In this document: piece after piece, positions 18,291 to 25,621 of the stretch
Layout: each line of letters opens with the position of its first letter
Numbering within the stretch: position 1 is the first letter of the stretch
Translations under genes and position numbers: made by a program
The notes under the pieces: model-generated
Told to the model about the DNA's origin: nothing
The model's database searches: none
What the model saw: the letters and a program-made list of their open reading frames with translations, nothing else
Source of the DNA: Pseudoalteromonas sp. MMG007
GTDB taxonomy: Bacteria; Pseudomonadota; Gammaproteobacteria; Enterobacterales; Alteromonadaceae
Length of the DNA: 64,000 nucleotides
Assembly: GCF_018100985.1 (NCBI RefSeq)
Contig: NZ_JAGJEI010000010.1
Span: 1-64,000, forward strand
Direction of reading: 5' to 3'

Positions 18291-19739
18291 ATGAAAGAAT
18301 TGCAAACCGATGTTGTTGTTATAGGTGCTGGTACTGCAGGTTTAAGTGCATACCGTAACGCTAAACAGTTCACACAAAACGTATTAATGATTGAATCAGG
18401 CCCATATGGCACAACATGCGCACGTGTTGGTTGTATGCCAAGTAAATTATTAATTGCCGCAGCTGAAGCCGCTCACTCAATTGAAATGGCACCAGCATTT
18501 GGTGTGCATAGCTCAAAACCTAAAATTGATGGCAAAGCAGTAATGGCGCGTGTTAAAAGTGAACGAGATCGCTTTGCAGGATTTGTAGTAGAAGCCGTAG
18601 ATGAACTACCAGATGTTGATAAAATTCGTGGTTACGCACAATTTTTAGACGCCAACCGCGTACAAATAGACGACGATACAATTATTACAGCTAAGCGCTT
18701 TGTAATTGCCACAGGCTCTCGCCCTTCATACCCTGGTGTATTTAATAACTTTGGCGACAAGCTAATTATTAACGACGATGTATTTGATTGGGACGACCTA
18801 CCAGAATCAGTCGCCGTATTTGGCCCTGGCGTAATAGGCCTTGAAATTGGCCAAGCGCTTAGCCGACTAGGCGTAAACGTAAAACTATTTGGTGTAGGCG
18901 GCGCAATTGGCCCACTTACAGACCCTGTAGTAAGAGACTATGCAAACACCGTCTTTGCAGAAGAATTTTTTGTAGATACCGATTCAAACGTATCTGACAT
19001 GATGCAAGTGGGTGATAAAGCCCAACTAACTTACACCGACAAACAAGGTGCTAAGCATACAGAGCAATTTGACTACGTACTTGCAGCCACAGGCCGAGTA
19101 CCCAACGTAGATAAATTAGGCCTAGAAAACACAGGTATAGAACTTGATGAACGCGGTGTGCCGCACGCCGATCCACATACAATGCAATGTGGTGAGTCAA
19201 ATATATTTATAGCGGGCGATGCCAGTAACATGATCCCATTACTACATGAAGCATCTGATCAAGGCACAATTGCCGGTCAAAATGCTGGGCGCTTCCCGGA
19301 TGTACGTATCGGGCTTCGCAGAGCTAAAATTGCAGCTGTATTTAGCGACCCACAAATAGCAATGGTTGGTGAAAGCTACAAGCAAATTACAGATCGACTA
19401 GGTGAATGTGGTTGTTTTGAAGTAGGCGAAGTAAGCTTTGAAAACCAAGGCCGCAGCCGAGTAATGCTAAAAAATAAAGGCCATATGCGCGTTTATGCAG
19501 AGCAAGGCACAGGCTTATTTTTAGGTGCAGAATTTATTGGCCCACAAGCCGAACATATAGCTCACTTACTGGCATGGGCTGTGCAAAATAAAATGACCGT
19601 ACCAGAAATGCTAGATATGCCATTTTACCACCCAGTAATTGAAGAAGGCCTACGTACCGCACTGCGTGATTTAAACGCCAAACTAAAATTTGGCCCAGAT
19701 ATTATTAACAGCTGTATGGAATGTGGCCCAGGCGCTTAA
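18291..19739 (+). CDS. FAD-dependent pyridine-nucleotide disulfide oxidoreductase (dihydrolipoamide dehydrogenase-like)
   Basis: This 482-residue class I flavoprotein disulfide reductase has an FAD fold at VVVIGAGTAGLSA, the redox pair in TTCARVGCMPSK, an NAD(P)-binding fold at VAVFGPGVIGLEIG, a second FAD motif IFIAGDAS and a C-terminal HPVIEEGL with the His-Glu pair. It is annotated as lipoamide dehydrogenase by similarity. No E1 or E2 subunit genes are nearby, and its neighbours are OxyR and a Prx-Grx fusion, so a role in thiol or peroxide stress is more likely than in a 2-oxoacid dehydrogenase. The C-terminus adds a CMEC pair. AGAGGAAAAA precedes the ATG. Confidence 0.85.
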   Translation: MKELQTDVVVIGAGTAGLSAYRNAKQFTQNVLMIESGPYGTTCARVGCMPSKLLIAAAEAAHSIEMAPAFGVHSSKPKIDGKAVMARVKSERDRFAGFVVEAVDELPDVDKIRGYAQFLDANRVQIDDDTIITAKRFVIATGSRPSYPGVFNNFGDKLIINDDVFDWDDLPESVAVFGPGVIGLEIGQALSRLGVNVKLFGVGGAIGPLTDPVVRDYANTVFAEEFFVDTDSNVSDMMQVGDKAQLTYTDKQGAKHTEQFDYVLAATGRVPNVDKLGLENTGIELDERGVPHADPHTMQCGESNIFIAGDASNMIPLLHEASDQGTIAGQNAGRFPDVRIGLRRAKIAAVFSDPQIAMVGESYKQITDRLGECGCFEVGEVSFENQGRSRVMLKNKGHMRVYAEQGTGLFLGAEFIGPQAEHIAHLLAWAVQNKMTVPEMLDMPFYHPVIEEGLRTALRDLNAKLKFGPDIINSCMECGPGA

Positions 19740-19780
19740 CGTTCATATGGCACAAAAACAAATACATACTTGCTAACAAA

Positions 19781-19808
19781 AAGCCAAAACATCTGTTTTG
19801 GCTTTTTT
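19781..19808 (+). terminator. Rho-independent terminator
   Basis: The stem AAGCCAAAAC/GTTTTGGCTT with loop ATCT is followed by TTTT, about 40 bases after the flavoprotein stop. Confidence 0.88.
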
Positions 19809-19825
19809 ATGTGTTTTTTAAGCTA

Positions 19826-19986
19826 ATACCAATTGTGTTAAATTATGCGTTATTTATAGCGACAGACAAATAGAGTGAAAACAAGGCATAACTTCGGTAT
19901 GCACTTGTTTTAATTAACAAATCAACAACACCGCAAGCGCATTATTTACCACGCTAGAATGAATAAATGTTTAATTCGATTGGTAT
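19826..19986. repeat. MITE-like ~160-bp repeat, copy A
   Basis: The element begins ATACCAATTG and ends CGATTGGTAT, an imperfect terminal inverted repeat. It shares layout and the internal block AACAAGGCA with a second copy at 42940-43101. It has no coding capacity. It fills most of the gap between the flavoprotein terminator and the DHH gene. Confidence 0.6.
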
Positions 19987-20053
19987 AATCTCTCAAAAAA
20001 AATTTTAGCTGTTACACTCAATTGATAACTCAATTAAAAAAGATGGAATAGCT

Positions 20054-20986
20054 ATGCCCAATAATAAATTTAGACTAGTCACCCGCAGCGATTTTGACGG
20101 TTTAGTGTGCGCCATACTGTTAAAAGACTTAGACCTAATTGACGACATCTTATTTGTGCACCCAAAAGATATGCAAGATGGAAAAATAGACATAACAGCA
20201 AACGATATCACCACTAACCTCCCGTACGTTGCAGGTTGCCATATTGCATTTGACCACCACTTAAGCGAAACAGTACGTAACGCAAGCGACATAAAAAACC
20301 ACGTAATTGACCCAAAAGCCCCCTCTGCTGCGCGCGTTGTTTACGATTATTACGGCGGCGCTGAAAAGTTTCCAAACATTAGCTGTGATATGATGGACGC
20401 AGTAGATAAAGGCGATGCCGCACAGTTTTCAAAAGACGAAATACTCAACCCAACCGACTGGGTATTAATGAACTTTATAATGGATGCACGCACAGGCCTT
20501 GGCCGCTTCCGTGAATTTAAAATTTCAAATTACCAATTAATGATGAAACTCATTGACGCGTGTAAAGATCAAAGCATCGAAGAAATCCTACAAATGGAAG
20601 ACGTAGCCGAACGTGTTGCGCTGTATAACGAGCACAACGAAAAAGCAAAAGCACAAATAACACAATGTGCAATGGTACATAAAAACCTAGTGGTACTAGA
20701 TTTAACACAAGAAGAAACCATATACGCCACCAACCGCTTTGTAATTTACGCTATGTACCCCGACTGCAATATATCGATTCATAAAATGTGGGGCCTTAAA
20801 AAACAAAACGTAGTATTTGCCATTGGTAAATCAATCACCAACCGCAGCTCAAACACCAACGTTGGCGAACTGTGCCTTAAGTATGGCGGTGGTGGCCATT
20901 TAAATGCAGGTACTTGCCAAGTAGAAACTAGCAAAGCCGAAGCAGTGCTTGGTGAATTGATTGATAAGATTACAAGTGATGGTTAA
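20054..20986 (+). CDS. DHH-family phosphoesterase (exopolyphosphatase-like)
   Basis: This 310-residue protein has the DHH metal-binding signatures: TRSDFDGLVCAI (motif I), FDHHLSE (motif III) and a C-terminal DHHA1-like GGGGHLNAG. Such enzymes hydrolyse phosphoesters or phosphoanhydrides with manganese; the substrate cannot be read from the sequence. It is a single-gene unit with its own terminator. The spacing of the ribosome binding site is poor (GATGGAATAGCT before the ATG). Confidence 0.85.
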   Translation: MPNNKFRLVTRSDFDGLVCAILLKDLDLIDDILFVHPKDMQDGKIDITANDITTNLPYVAGCHIAFDHHLSETVRNASDIKNHVIDPKAPSAARVVYDYYGGAEKFPNISCDMMDAVDKGDAAQFSKDEILNPTDWVLMNFIMDARTGLGRFREFKISNYQLMMKLIDACKDQSIEEILQMEDVAERVALYNEHNEKAKAQITQCAMVHKNLVVLDLTQEETIYATNRFVIYAMYPDCNISIHKMWGLKKQNVVFAIGKSITNRSSNTNVGELCLKYGGGGHLNAGTCQVETSKAEAVLGELIDKITSDG

Positions 20987-21013
20987 GGGCTAGCTATCAG
21001 CTATCAAGATTGT

Positions 21014-21045
21014 AAAGCGAGTAGGTGTATATTTACTCGCTTTTT
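21014..21045 (+). terminator. Rho-independent terminator of the DHH gene
   Basis: The stem AAAGCGAGTA/TACTCGCTTT with a ten-base loop is followed by a T run, 28 bases after the stop. Confidence 0.88.
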
Positions 21046-21181
21046 AACTTTAGTTATAAATTTTTAGCTATAAAAAATTACTGCTTCCTTAACGCTTTTA
21101 CTCAATAATTATTGGTATCTTAAGCTTTTTATGGGTGTCTTTGAGCGATAAACGGACGGTCGTCATTAAATCCCTCAGAAT

Positions 21182-21203
21182 AAGAGGAATCTCTCCTCTT
21201 TTT
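21182..21203 (+). terminator. Orphan terminator-like hairpin
   Basis: AAGAGGA/TCCTCTT with a five-base loop is followed by TTT. No gene on the plus strand ends just before it, so it may close a small RNA or be a relic. The rest of 20987-21357 shows no other gene. Confidence 0.5.
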
Positions 21204-21357
21204 ACATGTTTATATAGGCAGCAGGAAGAGTGATATTTGTAGTTGGCAATAGTTTACGCTATTTGCTATTAATATAAGTCCATAAAATAAGGACGTTTTA
21301 GCGCTAAAAATAGGGAAAGTGTCCTCTGATAAAGCTGTTAGAGCAACAAGGATGATC

Positions 21358-21780
21358 ATGCGTTGTGAATATGTTGAAGAGGTAATCTCAAGTCAAATAA
21401 CTATTTCTGCAAAAACAGAATATGACTTTAAACTTCAATTTGAAAGTTTATTAGAGGAGCTGAAAGAGCCGTCAGGTATAGTTTATGTTTGGAGGTGCCT
21501 GAAAGATATTCCTCGATTAAAAGGTAGTAGTCCAATTTTTTACATAGGTAAAGCTAAATATAGTTTTTACGATCGTTATAAAAGTAATATATCTCACGAG
21601 CTCAAAGAGTATTGGAATAGGTATTCCCATATTATTTCAGAGTATGGAGGCTTTACTGTTGATGTTTACAAAACCAGTAATCCAGAGGTCACTGAAAACA
21701 GGTTTTTATATCAGTATCATCAAAAATGTTTTGAGTTACCGCCGATCAACCTTCAAAGTTATAGAGAAAAATTGCTCTAA
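21358..21780 (+). CDS. Small protein with GIY-YIG nuclease-like domain
   Basis: The 140-residue product shows a GIY-YIG layout: SGIVYVW (GIY), then PIFYIGKAKYSFYDRY (YIG plus the downstream Arg), then a Glu in TENRFLYQYH and a late PPIN. These match the positions of the catalytic Tyr, Arg and Glu and the terminal Asn of the family. I start it at ATG 21358, which has AAGG six bases upstream; GTG 21319 is an alternative. It lies between the DHH gene and transposase relics near a tRNA gene, so it is probably accessory DNA. A role in a mobile element, restriction or repair is possible but not shown. Confidence 0.6.
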   Translation: MRCEYVEEVISSQITISAKTEYDFKLQFESLLEELKEPSGIVYVWRCLKDIPRLKGSSPIFYIGKAKYSFYDRYKSNISHELKEYWNRYSHIISEYGGFTVDVYKTSNPEVTENRFLYQYHQKCFELPPINLQSYREKLL

Positions 21781-21840
21781 CAAGATAATTGGACTCCCAA
21801 CTTCTATATTGAAGTAGAAATTATTTTTCGGAGTTCAATT

Positions 21841-21996
21841 ATGAATAAGTTAAGAATTGGTGTCGATTTAGCTCATAAATTAATACAAGTTTGTAGCTCT
21901 GCAAATAATGAGATGACACTGCAACAATTTAGTGAGTACTTGGTATCGCTTAGTCCTTCAACGATTCCTTTTGAGGCCTGCCTGTGCGAGGGCTAA
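21841..21996 (+). pseudogene. IS110-family transposase, N-terminal fragment
   Basis: A 51-codon frame begins with LRIGVDLAHKLIQVC and continues with MTLQQFSEYL and PFEACLCEG, then a stop. It matches the start of IS110-type (DEDD) transposases, in which an IGVDLAK segment carries the first Asp and MEAC the Glu. Full proteins are over 300 residues, so only the first sixth remains. TTCGGAG precedes the ATG, so the original start is intact. Confidence 0.75.
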
Positions 21997-22022
21997 TGTT
22001 CTCGTGTTCTCACTGCTTGGTT

Positions 22023-22403
22023 TTAGGGGGTAATCTTCTTTGGATAATTGAGCATCATATCTAATGCTAATTCAGCGCCTGAAGGATCATCTTTTGAACC
22101 GCTAGGAAACATAGCTTGTCTGTATCGAGCAAGGGTTAATCCATGAATAGGATAAACTGTAACAAAGCTATATTTTTGTAAGGCGTATACTATAGGTCCT
22201 TTATTTAACTCAACAACAACAGCAATATTACCTTTTACTTTTTTATGTAATGCCTTAACCCAATCATTAATTGATTCAGGTGAGTGAGAAATTACGCTGA
22301 ACGCCCGAGACTCTTCGTCTTTAACCTGCACACAAATATCATGTTTTTTATCAGCCCAATCAAGGCCAACATATGCAGAAAAGTTATCATTTTTAGTATG
22401 CAT
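22023..22403 (-). pseudogene. Second IS110-family transposase, N-terminal fragment
   Basis: This is a different IS110-type transposase start (AYVGLDWADKKHDICVQV, then AVVVELNKGPIVYAL and SKDDPSGAELALDMM). It holds the first Asp, the Glu and a later Asp of the DEDD set and then stops after about 126 residues, a third of the normal length. ATG 22403 has GGAG seven bases upstream. It faces the first fragment tail to tail. Both are relics with no complete partner in the window. Confidence 0.78.
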
Positions 22404-22620
22404 GCCAAATCTCCGATTTTTGAAATTTGTTATGTATTCTTTGCTCTTCGAAAGAAAAGCGGTGATCATTAAATGAAGCTAGCACAAGATTCGTAAGCAA
22501 AGAGCACATAACCTCAACAATTCAAAGTATAGATTATTAAGGTTCAAAGACTATACATGGCACTCTCTAGCCACTCGACAACATAAAATATTAATAATAA
22601 TTGGTAAGGTACTTTACTGT

Positions 22621-22646
22621 GTCGGATGGCGCTTCTTTTATCCGAC
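22621..22646. repeat. REP-like palindrome
   Basis: GTCGGAT and ATCCGAC flank a 12-base loop. It is of the REP/BIME type often found between genes in gammaproteobacteria. The surrounding 22404-22697 region has no gene. Confidence 0.55.
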
Positions 22647-22697
22647 CTACGCAGGCAAAAAAGAGTCATTAATATTAATTTAGGTTTTTGATTTTAT

Positions 22698-22772
22698 TGG
22701 TAGCCCCTGCAGGAATCGAACCTGCAACTGCCCCTTAGGAGGGGGCCGTTATATCCATTTAACTAAGAGGCC
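22698..22772 (-). tRNA. tRNA-Arg (anticodon CCT)
   Basis: The cloverleaf reads fully on the minus strand. The acceptor GGCCTCT pairs with AGGGGCT (one G-T at the end). The D stem is GTTA/TAAC. The anticodon stem GCCCC/GGGGC carries loop CTCCTAA (anticodon CCT). The T stem is GCAGG/CCTGC with loop TTCGATT, and CCA is encoded. It reads AGG codons. Its 3' end points toward the transposase relics, a common site for island integration. Confidence 0.95.
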
Positions 22773-22844
22773 ACAAAATGTGGTGTACTAAATGAGAATA
22801 AAATTATAACGGCATCTTGTTTTTCATATCAAGCTAAAATTAAC

Positions 22845-23513
22845 TTAATTGCTTGATAAATATATATCTTCTTTGTTTAGTACATAAAGCGGGATGAGCT
22901 TTCTACTAGTGGCAACCACATGCTTACTGTGCACGTTTATAATGCGGGTATTCACTGCTACGCCATTTGGACGGTAAATTAACGTGCCAGCTAATACGTA
23001 ATTGGCCATGCTACTTTCACTCAGCTTTTCTATATCGCGAGATAATACAAAGTCACCTCGGTTTGATACATCAATAGAGTTCATAGCTTTAAAGTCGACA
23101 ACACCGTAACCAAACTTTTGCAGTTGATGAATAAAGCTCTCGGCTATTTGATTACCTAGTTGATTACTTTTATTGAGCGATGCATCTAAATCTACAATGG
23201 TTGTTACCGCTATATTAATGCTGTTGTTATCTTGTGCGTTAGATTCAAGCGTGTCGACTAAATCAAGTGCCATTTGTTCAACGTAATTAACAAGCGTTTT
23301 ATGATGTTTAAGAGGCACAAACGCACTGCTATCTTGAGGCTCTGAGTTTTTATCGGTTTCAATTGACTGTAGCATGCTGGTCAAATCGTAATTTGGGGTG
23401 TTATCAACCGATGTAACCGCCTCTACAGGTTCATTATTTTGAATAATTGAGCAACCTGCTAAAGTTAAAAGTGTGGCTAAGCCTATTACGCCATTCAAAT
23501 ATTTAAAATACAT
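22845..23513 (-). CDS. FlgO-like outer-membrane lipoprotein (paralogue 3 of 3)
   Basis: The protein has 222 residues with a lipoprotein signal ending LAGC (Cys at ~21). The mature part matches the FlgO family: LVDTLES, then LGNQIAESFIHQLQKFG and VVDFK, then SRDIEKL and NYVLAGTL. It is the last gene of the cluster, seven bases after paralogue 2. FlgO is known as an outer-membrane protein of the Vibrio flagellum. Its presence in triplicate in a pilus-type operon suggests a lipoprotein collar or anchor for the fibre, which is an inference. Confidence 0.75.
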   Translation of the reverse strand: MYFKYLNGVIGLATLLTLAGCSIIQNNEPVEAVTSVDNTPNYDLTSMLQSIETDKNSEPQDSSAFVPLKHHKTLVNYVEQMALDLVDTLESNAQDNNSINIAVTTIVDLDASLNKSNQLGNQIAESFIHQLQKFGYGVVDFKAMNSIDVSNRGDFVLSRDIEKLSESSMANYVLAGTLIYRPNGVAVNTRIINVHSKHVVATSRKLIPLYVLNKEDIYLSSN

Positions 23514-23520
23514 TTTGGCC

Positions 23521-24213
23521 TCACTTACTAGCTTGTTTAAGCATTATTCCATCAGTACGATAGCTACTATTTAGTGCATCAACAACTGATTGAGGGATAA
23601 ACCCTTGCGCAGTACCTACCACGGCCTTGCTTTGTATGCCCACTACACGCGCATTTACGAGTACGCCACCTTGATGGCTTACTAACGTGCCTGCTAATAC
23701 ATAACTAAAGTTTTGATCTTGGTTTAGCTCCAAGTAATCACGACTGAATACAAAGTCACCTTCGGGTGTTACACGCATGTAATCGGTTGTTTTAAAATCG
23801 ATAACCGGCACACCAAAACTATGTAGTTCGTGCATAAAGCTTTCAGCTATTTGATTGCCAAGTAAGCTACCATCACTATAGTCATCATCTAAAAATACAA
23901 AGCTAGATACAGCCAGTGGCGTTTTATCGTTTACATATTCTAAATTATCTACTATGTCTTGCATAATGCCGCGAACGTAGTGGTTTATGTTTCTACGTGT
24001 TACTGGGGCTTTCTTAGTGTAGTTGCCCCGTTGATTAAGTTGAGCCTGAAAAAGATCAATATTCTCTTGTGGTGATTTAATTGTGCGCTGATTTGATATA
24101 AGTGGCGCATTGTTAACTTGCATGTTTTTTTCAGGCTCAGCGTCAATTGAATCATCCATTAGTGAACAGCCAAAGCCTAGTGGTAAACATAGGGTAATTA
24201 ATAGGTTTCTCAT
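23521..24213 (-). CDS. FlgO-like outer-membrane lipoprotein (paralogue 2 of 3)
   Basis: The protein has 230 residues with a short lipoprotein signal ending LGFGC. It shares with paralogue 3 the block LGNQIAESFMHELHSFG, then VIDFK, SRDYLEL, YVLAGTL and VNARVVGIQSK. The close match between neighbours points to local duplication. It lies between paralogues 1 and 3 with gaps of 13 and 7 bases, so all three are surely co-transcribed. Confidence 0.75.
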   Translation of the reverse strand: MRNLLITLCLPLGFGCSLMDDSIDAEPEKNMQVNNAPLISNQRTIKSPQENIDLFQAQLNQRGNYTKKAPVTRRNINHYVRGIMQDIVDNLEYVNDKTPLAVSSFVFLDDDYSDGSLLGNQIAESFMHELHSFGVPVIDFKTTDYMRVTPEGDFVFSRDYLELNQDQNFSYVLAGTLVSHQGGVLVNARVVGIQSKAVVGTAQGFIPQSVVDALNSSYRTDGIMLKQASK

Positions 24214-24226
24214 TGTATGCTCCTGA

Positions 24227-24820
24227 TTAATATTCGCTGCGGTACAGATTGCCGTCTCGCTGCTGAATTTTTTCGCTTCCCCACATTACGTTTATGGGGA
24301 TCTCGGTTGTACCTGCTGAAAGTATTTGCTTGTTTTCTATATTAACAAGGCGTGCATTTACTATATAGGCATGCTGCTGGCGAGTTACTGTGCCGGTGAT
24401 CACTAAGTCAATATTTTGGCGATTATTTAACTTTTTGATATCGCGGGTTAATATGCTGTCAGCATTCGTCGATAGCGTTAAGCTGTTCGCTAGTTTGTAT
24501 TCAACGGTTTGATAACCAAGTTGAGTAAACTGGGTGAGTAAGCTTTCTTGAACTTGTAAGCTTAAACCTGAGGCTTGCCCTGCGATCAGCTTTGTATCAG
24601 GCGCACTTGCATAATAAAAGCTACTAACACCTATACGGGCATTGCTATTAAACGCACCATTTTTAAAGTTGAGCTGTGCCGTTAAGTTACTAACATAGTC
24701 ACTCACTGTGTAAGGTGCTAAAGCTGGACGTGTCGCATCAGTGGGTACACTAGGCTCAGGCTGTGGAACCAAGTTACATGCAACTAAATTTAAACAGATT
24801 AAGGGCAGTAAAAGGCGCAT
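24227..24820 (-). CDS. FlgO-like outer-membrane lipoprotein (paralogue 1 of 3, most divergent)
   Basis: From ATG 24820 the product has 197 residues and a lipobox LVAC, preceded by AGGA. The upstream in-frame start at 24859 would spoil the signal peptide. The same fold cues as paralogues 2 and 3 are present (QESLLTQFTQLGYQTVEYK, LTRDIKKLNN, VITGTVT, VNARLVNIENK), but the QIAESF block has drifted. It may be the oldest copy or one specialised for another contact. Confidence 0.68.
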   Translation of the reverse strand: MRLLLPLICLNLVACNLVPQPEPSVPTDATRPALAPYTVSDYVSNLTAQLNFKNGAFNSNARIGVSSFYYASAPDTKLIAGQASGLSLQVQESLLTQFTQLGYQTVEYKLANSLTLSTNADSILTRDIKKLNNRQNIDLVITGTVTRQQHAYIVNARLVNIENKQILSAGTTEIPINVMWGSEKIQQRDGNLYRSEY

Positions 24821-24868
24821 AATTGCCGTCCTCATTAAAATATAACTAAGACGAAGCAATTATTATGC

Positions 24869-25603
24869 CTAATTATTTAATGGCGCTTGCGTGTAATGGC
24901 TTACAACACAATTAATCTCTCGTTTTTTAAGTTTATCACAACCCACTTTTGCATTAGCTTGGGTTTCATAGGCGCCCAGCTTTAAACGATAAAAGGTCAC
25001 ACCACCAATGTCGATGTTCTCTATATTGGCGATAAATGAACCCTGAAATAGCTCTGGACTTTTGTTTCTTATTTCATTTAAACTTTGCTTTAAGCGCGTT
25101 TTATCTGTAACAGCTGCAACTTGTAGTGCGTACCGTGCTGTTGCAGGTATGTATACAGCTTTACCGCTGCTGGCTGGTGTTATTTTTTTTACCTTATTGG
25201 TTTTATCAACTTCAGTTTTTAATACTGGTTTTTCTGCTTGTGCTATTACTGAAGACGATAGCATTTGGGGTGTTTTTTCTATTTTTTTTAGCGGACTAAC
25301 TATTGGTGTTTTCTCTGCCTCATTTGAGTTGGATTCTTCCTTTACCACTGCATTAAGTTGGCTTATTAATAACCTTAAATCTTCTTCTATTATTAACAAC
25401 CGCTCAACCCCTGCTTTTGCAGACTGCCATTGCTGAGAAGAAGCTTTTAACTGCGCCAATTCGTCTGCAGAAACTCGTGTATCTTTTTGATTTATCGCTG
25501 CTAGTTCGCTTGGTTTTGTTGTGCTACTACAACCCGATAAAACAATCATTACGAGAGAGGTGATAACTACTAAATTGTGTTTAGATAAACTAATGAGATA
25601 CAT
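24869..25603 (-). CDS. SPOR-domain lipoprotein (third of the cluster)
   Basis: The protein has 244 residues. After a hydrophobic signal with lipobox VLSGC (Cys ~25) comes a short helix block (QWQSAKAGVERLLIIEEDL) shared with the 31328-32002 protein, then a Lys/Ser/Pro-rich linker, then a SPOR-type domain at ~158-237 (RYALQVAAVTDKTRLKQSL, then YRLKLGAYETQANAKVGC). Two cysteines, C222 and C232, close the domain. SPOR domains bind denuded septal peptidoglycan. It sits 18 bases after the usher gene. Confidence 0.8.
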   Translation of the reverse strand: MYLISLSKHNLVVITSLVMIVLSGCSSTTKPSELAAINQKDTRVSADELAQLKASSQQWQSAKAGVERLLIIEEDLRLLISQLNAVVKEESNSNEAEKTPIVSPLKKIEKTPQMLSSSVIAQAEKPVLKTEVDKTNKVKKITPASSGKAVYIPATARYALQVAAVTDKTRLKQSLNEIRNKSPELFQGSFIANIENIDIGGVTFYRLKLGAYETQANAKVGCDKLKKREINCVVSHYTQAPLNN

Positions 25604-25621
25604 GGTTAAACCTTGTTAGTA

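Noticed and set aside
22500..22700. Attachment-site duplication of the tRNA-Arg 3' end
   Set aside because: I looked for a second copy of the tRNA 3' end to the left, as an integrated island would leave, and found none in the window.
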